From positions 54,639,001 to 54,703,000 of the forward strand of contig NC_080396.1 in NCBI RefSeq assembly GCF_030265065.1: a DNA stretch of 64,000 nucleotides, written 5' to 3'. Source of the stretch: Corythoichthys intestinalis (lineage: Eukaryota > Chordata > Actinopteri > Syngnathiformes > Syngnathidae). The notes beneath the pieces are model-generated. The model saw only the letters and a list, made by a program, of their open reading frames with translations. It did not search any database and was not told the DNA's origin. This document shows positions 59,504 to 64,000 of the stretch, piece after piece; positions within the stretch are counted from its first letter, which is position 1, and every line of letters starts with the position of its first letter. A program made the translations under genes and the position numbers.

Positions 59504-60933
59504 TTATAAATAAAATGTATTATTATTTATTATGATGTTCGAAGCCCGAAGTGGCTTTGTGCAAAGGCCACATTGTTTGCGCTTGGACGGGGGTCCAGCT
59601 CGCTGCTCTCCCAAGCCTTCGGCAAAAGGCGGTGGTTCCCGTTTTAGAACTTCTGGCCGAATTAGATCCTTGCCAAGTTCCTCAAGAAATAGTCGGCGCT
59701 TGTAGCTTTTCTTCACGTTCCACTCAGGGTAGATCTCCGTGAACAGCACAAATGCGCTGAAGGACGAAATGTCCAGCATGTGAAAAAACATTGGTCACCT
59801 GAGTGCGCGCCGGCGGCAGGAGTATGTGGCACAGGCCTGCAAATCACAAGCACGCACAACAATAACAGCTTTGATCTTTGATCAGCTTTTACAAGACTAA
59901 CCTAGATATGCAAAACATGTGCTTACTCACTTTCGTCATCGCCTCGATCGCCGTCATTTTCGGCATGCACCTCAACGTGGTCATGTCCGTGCCCCCGCCT
60001 TCTGCTCCCCGCTTTCATCTCCGTCATTATGTTGTCATCCATTTCCCATTTCTCGTCAACAAAGTCGTCCTCCTCCGGCATCGAAAGTCCGGAAGAATTT
60101 CTTCAATGTCTTCTGGGTTCGCCGAAGAAGCGTCCGAACGAAGGTCATCGTCGGAATCAGGATTTTCTAACACCATCCGAATCGTGTTCTGCAGTGAAAT
60201 ACTTCTCGTCGCCATCGATCACAGTTGTGTTGGAAGAAATGCAAAATGGTGATTCTCGCGAGAACAAATACTCCCAAAATGCCCAGAACCAATGAGAGTA
60301 AAGAAATTCAAACACCCAACCAATAAGAGTTGAAATTCTAACGACAACAATAAACATGTGTTTTTTTGTTTTGGTTTTTTTGCATTTCCGGGAAGTACCG
60401 GTTTATTGTCTCGTGCACACGTGCAAAATTGCAAATATGCATGCCCAAATAGACTGAAAGTGAGCTCAGACACATAATGCCAACCATTTTTATCGCATTA
60501 ATTTTTTACTAATCTGTATTGAGTTTCGCAAGCAAATTCATGTATTGGCCTATGGCTCCAACTAGTGACTTTTGGGTGACAACACACAAATTCCTCTTTT
60601 TGCATGTTTTTGACTCGCCAAAGAAGCGATTGCATCAATAATCACGGAAAATGCATTATAACACATCAGGTTTACAGCATATCAAAAATCATGATTTATA
60701 ATGGGACTCAATGAGCCAAAAAATGGCAAAATAACAAGAGTTTAGTGCAAATCTTCCCAGCCTGTTTGCAATAAGTTAGAAATTCACGGATGGTGCCATT
60801 TCGAACTTCTACATGATTTAGTATCCTGCAGGAAATATCAGCTCCCTAGTGTATTTTTTCAAATGCTTTTTTTCCTTTTAAACACAGAAAAAAACGAAAA
60901 AAGCCAAAAAATGGACAAATAGCACCCAGGGGA
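59504..60933 (-). mobile_element. piggyBac-type transposon remnant
   Basis: On the minus strand the right boundary is TTAA (60934-60937) followed by TCCCCTGGGTGCTA, a piggyBac-like tip. A start at 60215 gives MATRSISLQNTIRMVLENPD with an acidic stretch (DSDDDLRSDASS), typical of the N-terminus. 59791-59504 gives HMLDISSFSAFVLFTEIYPE and RRLFLEELGKDLI, the C-terminal end of the DDE domain. The catalytic core between them is deleted. The left TTAA is not identified. Confidence 0.7.
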
Positions 60934-61047
60934 TTAATACACAGTGGTCATACGGTTCTTATCATGCTAAATTTTGTCATGCCACGTCAACGCAACATTA
61001 GGTAAACATCTCCCAGTGTTTTTAAATTATTATTATTTTTTTTAATA

Positions 61048-62096
61048 TATGATATTTTCTATATATGATTTTAAAATTAAGAGTTTTCCGGTAAAATATT
61101 GTCTATAACAGTTGTGAAGCAATAAAACAACAAAAATGAATGAAATGAACAAAACATTTTTTTTACAATGGGTCAAAATTATATTTCAAACAGATCATGT
61201 GACTAGCACCTTAGACGGTCATTTGCTTTGCTTAGCCAAAACCACCCGAGGACCGAAGAGGCAAGATGGATATATGTAATTTTTTTAAACCTTAGCTGTC
61301 AAAAGCGGCAAGGATTGAAAATGTGGACCATTTAACGCCAGAGAGCTCCGCCAAAATGGTGAACGGAGTTTCAATTTGCCCCACTAAAAAAATTAATTGT
61401 ACAACAGAGCCACGACTGGTGTCTTGCCAATGTAGTTACTCCCGTCAAAAATTGTATCCCCTGGCCGCGGGAGCGCACACACTCACATTAGTTATGAGTT
61501 ATGTCGACTTGAACAATTAATTGAAGCCAGAAAAGAACTACAGTCATATATTTTGGGCATCGACGTTTATTAAATTTGAGAAACTCCATACAGGACTTGA
61601 ATTACAGTAATAACAGTTATAGGTCATCCTACAAATAAAATTGTAAAACATTGCTTTTTTTTTTTTTTTTTTTTTTTAATGTTCAGTATGTATGTTACGT
61701 TATACGACAGAAAATAAACCTTTTTTTTTTTTTTTTGAATGGATGAGCAATGTTTTAAGATGTTTTAGATAACTACATCGCCAAAACACGGAAATCAAGC
61801 AAATAAGGGCAGCGCAGTGGCTCCGCCAAGGGGATACAATTATTGACGGGGGTAACTACATTGGCACGACACCGGCAGGTGTACCATATTTCATGGATTC
61901 TTGGCGAAAAGTATAGCTGTCCTAAGCAGCCTGATTTAGAATTCAAGTATGATGGGAAACAAAAAAAAAAAACGCTCATTTTCAACTTATTATTATGATA
62001 AATATATTTTATACGTTAATTTTATTGCTGACACTGCGTTTCGGGGTTATCAACATGTTGTGTCCCCCCTGCCCCAAAAGTCAAACTCCGCCTATG
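61048..62096. mobile_element. hAT-like MITE, second copy, truncated at left and interrupted
   Basis: Parallel to 44523-45197 from TATATATGATTTTAAAATTA to the tip AAACTCCGCCTATG at 62096. The left tip is missing. A 442-base element (61425-61866) is inserted. Confidence 0.75.
61425..61866. mobile_element. Nested element with 38-bp terminal inverted repeats
   Basis: Left TGCCAATGTAGTTACTCCCG continuing to GTATCCCCT; the right end is its inverse with two mismatches. No clear target duplication and no gene. The middle has two T runs (61656-61678 and 61720-61736). Superfamily not decided. Confidence 0.65.
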
Positions 62097-62479
62097 GTTT
62101 TAATATTTTTACTGGGCTTGTGAACAATGGCCCCCAAAAAACCCTTCAAATTTAGAGCAAAGAAAATGAATACTGAAGTAGTATTGCAATTGTCAAAATT
62201 ACAAGAAGGTATGCACATCTTGGCCAGGAGCCTTTAGCACTCTCTTAAGCCTGAGTTATGTTCCTGCGTTGCGGTGACGGCGAAGTGACTACGGCGTCAA
62301 TGAGCATTCGATAGTTTTGCGGTGAGAGAACGTGTTGCTCTGTAATTCATCGCCAAGCCACTAGAGGGGTGTAGCGTTATGTTTGTAGGGTTTTGGGGCA
62401 TGCTTGTTGACTTCCTCTAGTTTAATGGAAAAAAAATAAACAATGGAAGATGCATCAACATTGAATAAATGTTGAGCAT

Positions 62480-62760
62480 ACAAATGTTGAGGCGCAGGCG
62501 ACGCAGAAGACCGTTTCGAGGTGGTCTGTCCGACTTTTGATGCCACACACAGAGTTCTAGCCTCGGGTGGAAACCAGCAAGCTGTGGCGGCTAGCTTCCA
62601 ACTGGCATCGAGCACTGCGTCCAGCGTTTTGTCCGAGGTCTGCAAAGCCCTCCAGCCCGATTTGTTTGCCGTGTCCTACAACCAGCCAGTGGGAAGCTGG
62701 CGGCTATTGTACCTCCCAAACTGCGTTGGAAGCCTTTATGTTAACGTGGTCATAAAAGCA
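62480..62760 (+). pseudogene. Harbinger transposase fragment
   Basis: VLASGGNQQAVAASFQLASS, then TASSVLSEVCKALQPDL. This matches the helix-turn-helix part of Harbinger nucleases (the GGSQ.AVA.S..S..TVS.I..EVC pattern). The DDE domain does not follow. Confidence 0.65.
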
Positions 62761-62859
62761 CCGAGACACTCTCAATCAGTGATGATGTATCGAGTTTAAA
62801 CTGTCTGTTTTTGAAAATTAAACATCAAAACAACTCTTTTGACACCAAACCTGTGCTTT

Positions 62860-63184
62860 GTTCTTCATATACTCTAAGTGTGACACGTAAATAAGTCACA
62901 GACTCACAGCAAACATATTTACACAATAAATGATGAAGTGCACCAACCAAAAATACGACATAAAGCAATGAAAGCTGGCAGTTTTTGGCCAACTGGGTCA
63001 CCGCTTTGTGTGGCCATTCGATTCCGAACAAACAAATACTTGTCCCGGTGGTTCTTCCATTCAATCGCTGGCTGACCTCCAGCCCCGTATTTTCAGAAAT
63101 CTTCTCCCACAAATTGCTTGCCATTTGGCAATCTTCATAATGTCTTAATGAGACATTGTAGTAGTTGTTGTACTTGCTCTTCAT
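62860..63184 (-). pseudogene. MADF-type DNA-binding protein fragment of the Harbinger element
   Basis: From ATG 63184: NNYYNVSLRHYEDCQMASNL, then WEKISENTGLEV. This resembles the middle of a MADF (Myb/SANT-like) domain, the second protein of Harbinger elements. The usual WKNLR..Y part is lost. Confidence 0.5.
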
Positions 63185-63406
63185 TTATACACTTATCATT
63201 TTTGCGTGTAGCAAAATCATGTTTGACAATGGCGGTGATTTCGCGCTGAACCAAACAAATCACAGTCCATTTCCGTCACGTCATATGCGTTGACGTGACG
63301 TGAAGTCACAAAATTCTGGAGGTGCATGTCAGGGTATGGCGGATTGTCATAAATCGGGTCTTCCATGACGGCGAAAGTTTGACGCGGAAGCATAACTCGG
63401 CCTTTA

Positions 63407-64000
63407 GCCTTCACGGCAGACCATTTATCACACAAGAAAGTACAGGGTTGGTCCTCAATTTCTTAATTTTTATATTACCATTTCCTTCAGTTGAACCTAG
63501 TTCCAGCGCACCTTCCAAATTTGTTTTAGCAATATGAGATTACATCACCCAAGCCTTTCCAAGTTCTTCGTTCTGAAGAGGAGGCATCAATGAATGAATA
63601 ACATTTACCTAAGCTAACACAATATTAAGTAAAGAACAAGTGTACTAAAGTTCGTGGTTTATGACCCCCCCCCCCCCCCCCCCAAATTCAATTGTTGAAT
63701 GAATATAATTATAAATCTTAGTAGGCTTGTTGTTATTATTTATTTTATTGTTACACGTCTTCTTATTATTATTTCTATTAATGTAAAATTCAGCTGGAGA
63801 AGTTTAACATGTCAATGTTTATGGCTTATGAGGTTTAATAAAGCTAAAAATGTTTTTTTTTGTTTTTTTATTATTATTTGTTATTTGGCAATTATTGTTC
63901 TACAAAGTTACAGCAGGCTCCAGAAAAACAAACAAAACAAAACAAAAAAAAACACTACAACGTGATATAACTGTGGTTAGCGCTTCACAGCTTAACAGTT
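63407..64000. other. Window end, no gene recognised
   Basis: AT-rich with short T/A-rich frames. No family motif seen. Confidence 0.4.
63665..63683. repeat. Run of 19 C
   Basis: Pure C run; similar runs lie at 31624-31640 and 56785-56802. Confidence 0.9.

Larger units (their letters stand above)
62248..63403. mobile_element. PIF/Harbinger transposon remnant
   Basis: TTA at 62245-62247 and 63404-63406. Tips AGCCTGAGTTATGTTCCTGC and, inverted, AGGCCGAGTTATGCTTCCGC. Two coding remnants face each other, as in Harbinger elements: a transposase piece on + and a MADF/Myb-like piece on -. Both are short and broken. Confidence 0.75.

Overview
The window is nuclear DNA of a ray-finned (teleost) fish, probably a spiny-rayed one. 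The signs are spliced vertebrate genes with GT-AG introns, dense Tc1-like and hAT-like DNA transposons, AT-rich intergenic DNA with many microsatellites, and a nerve growth factor of the fish-only neurotrophin-6 type. It holds three host protein-coding genes. (1) A mitochondrial glutamate carrier (SLC25A22-like; probably the fish paralogue called slc25a55) lies on + with nine coding exons between 9320 and 21552; the exons sum to 1005 bases (334 aa), with a TATA box upstream and an AATAAA signal at 21878. (2) A tetraspanin, tspan2, lies on - with eight coding exons between 37999 and 24042 (211 aa). It converges on the carrier, and the two poly(A) signals are only about 540 bases apart. (3) ngf lies on - with its main coding exon at 50630-51454; two upstream exons at 54164-54285 and 57862-57932 keep an open frame into it. 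Human TSPAN2 and NGF are also neighbours, so this is an old block of synteny.

Layout. 1-8025 is repeats: a BED-finger hAT fragment, a hAT copy carrying a TTAA-class insertion, a Tigger/pogo start, a full-length Tc1-like element with an open transposase, and a hAT-like element holding a Tc1 piece. 8026-9319 is upstream sequence with a promoter for the carrier. 9320-21552 is the carrier gene, with whole transposons in introns 3, 4 and 5 and a stretch of 18S rRNA sequence in intron 1. 21900-38000 is tspan2, whose introns 1 and 2 carry a Kolobok-like TTAA element with a THAP remnant, a fold-back Tc1 element and nested hAT MITEs. 38000-50600 is intergenic, with two solo LTRs, one inside a Tc1-like element that itself sits inside a large palindrome. 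50600-57950 is ngf. 58000-64000 is a 349-base tandem repeat, a piggyBac remnant, a hAT copy with a nested insertion and a PIF/Harbinger remnant.

I found no operon-like or multi-gene defence or metabolic system. The most notable points are the 22-residue basic insertion and the possible N-terminal extension of NGF, the Tc1 transposase whose open frame has lysine at the catalytic glutamate position, and a set of nested insertions whose target-site duplications can be read directly, in one case with the empty site also present in the window.
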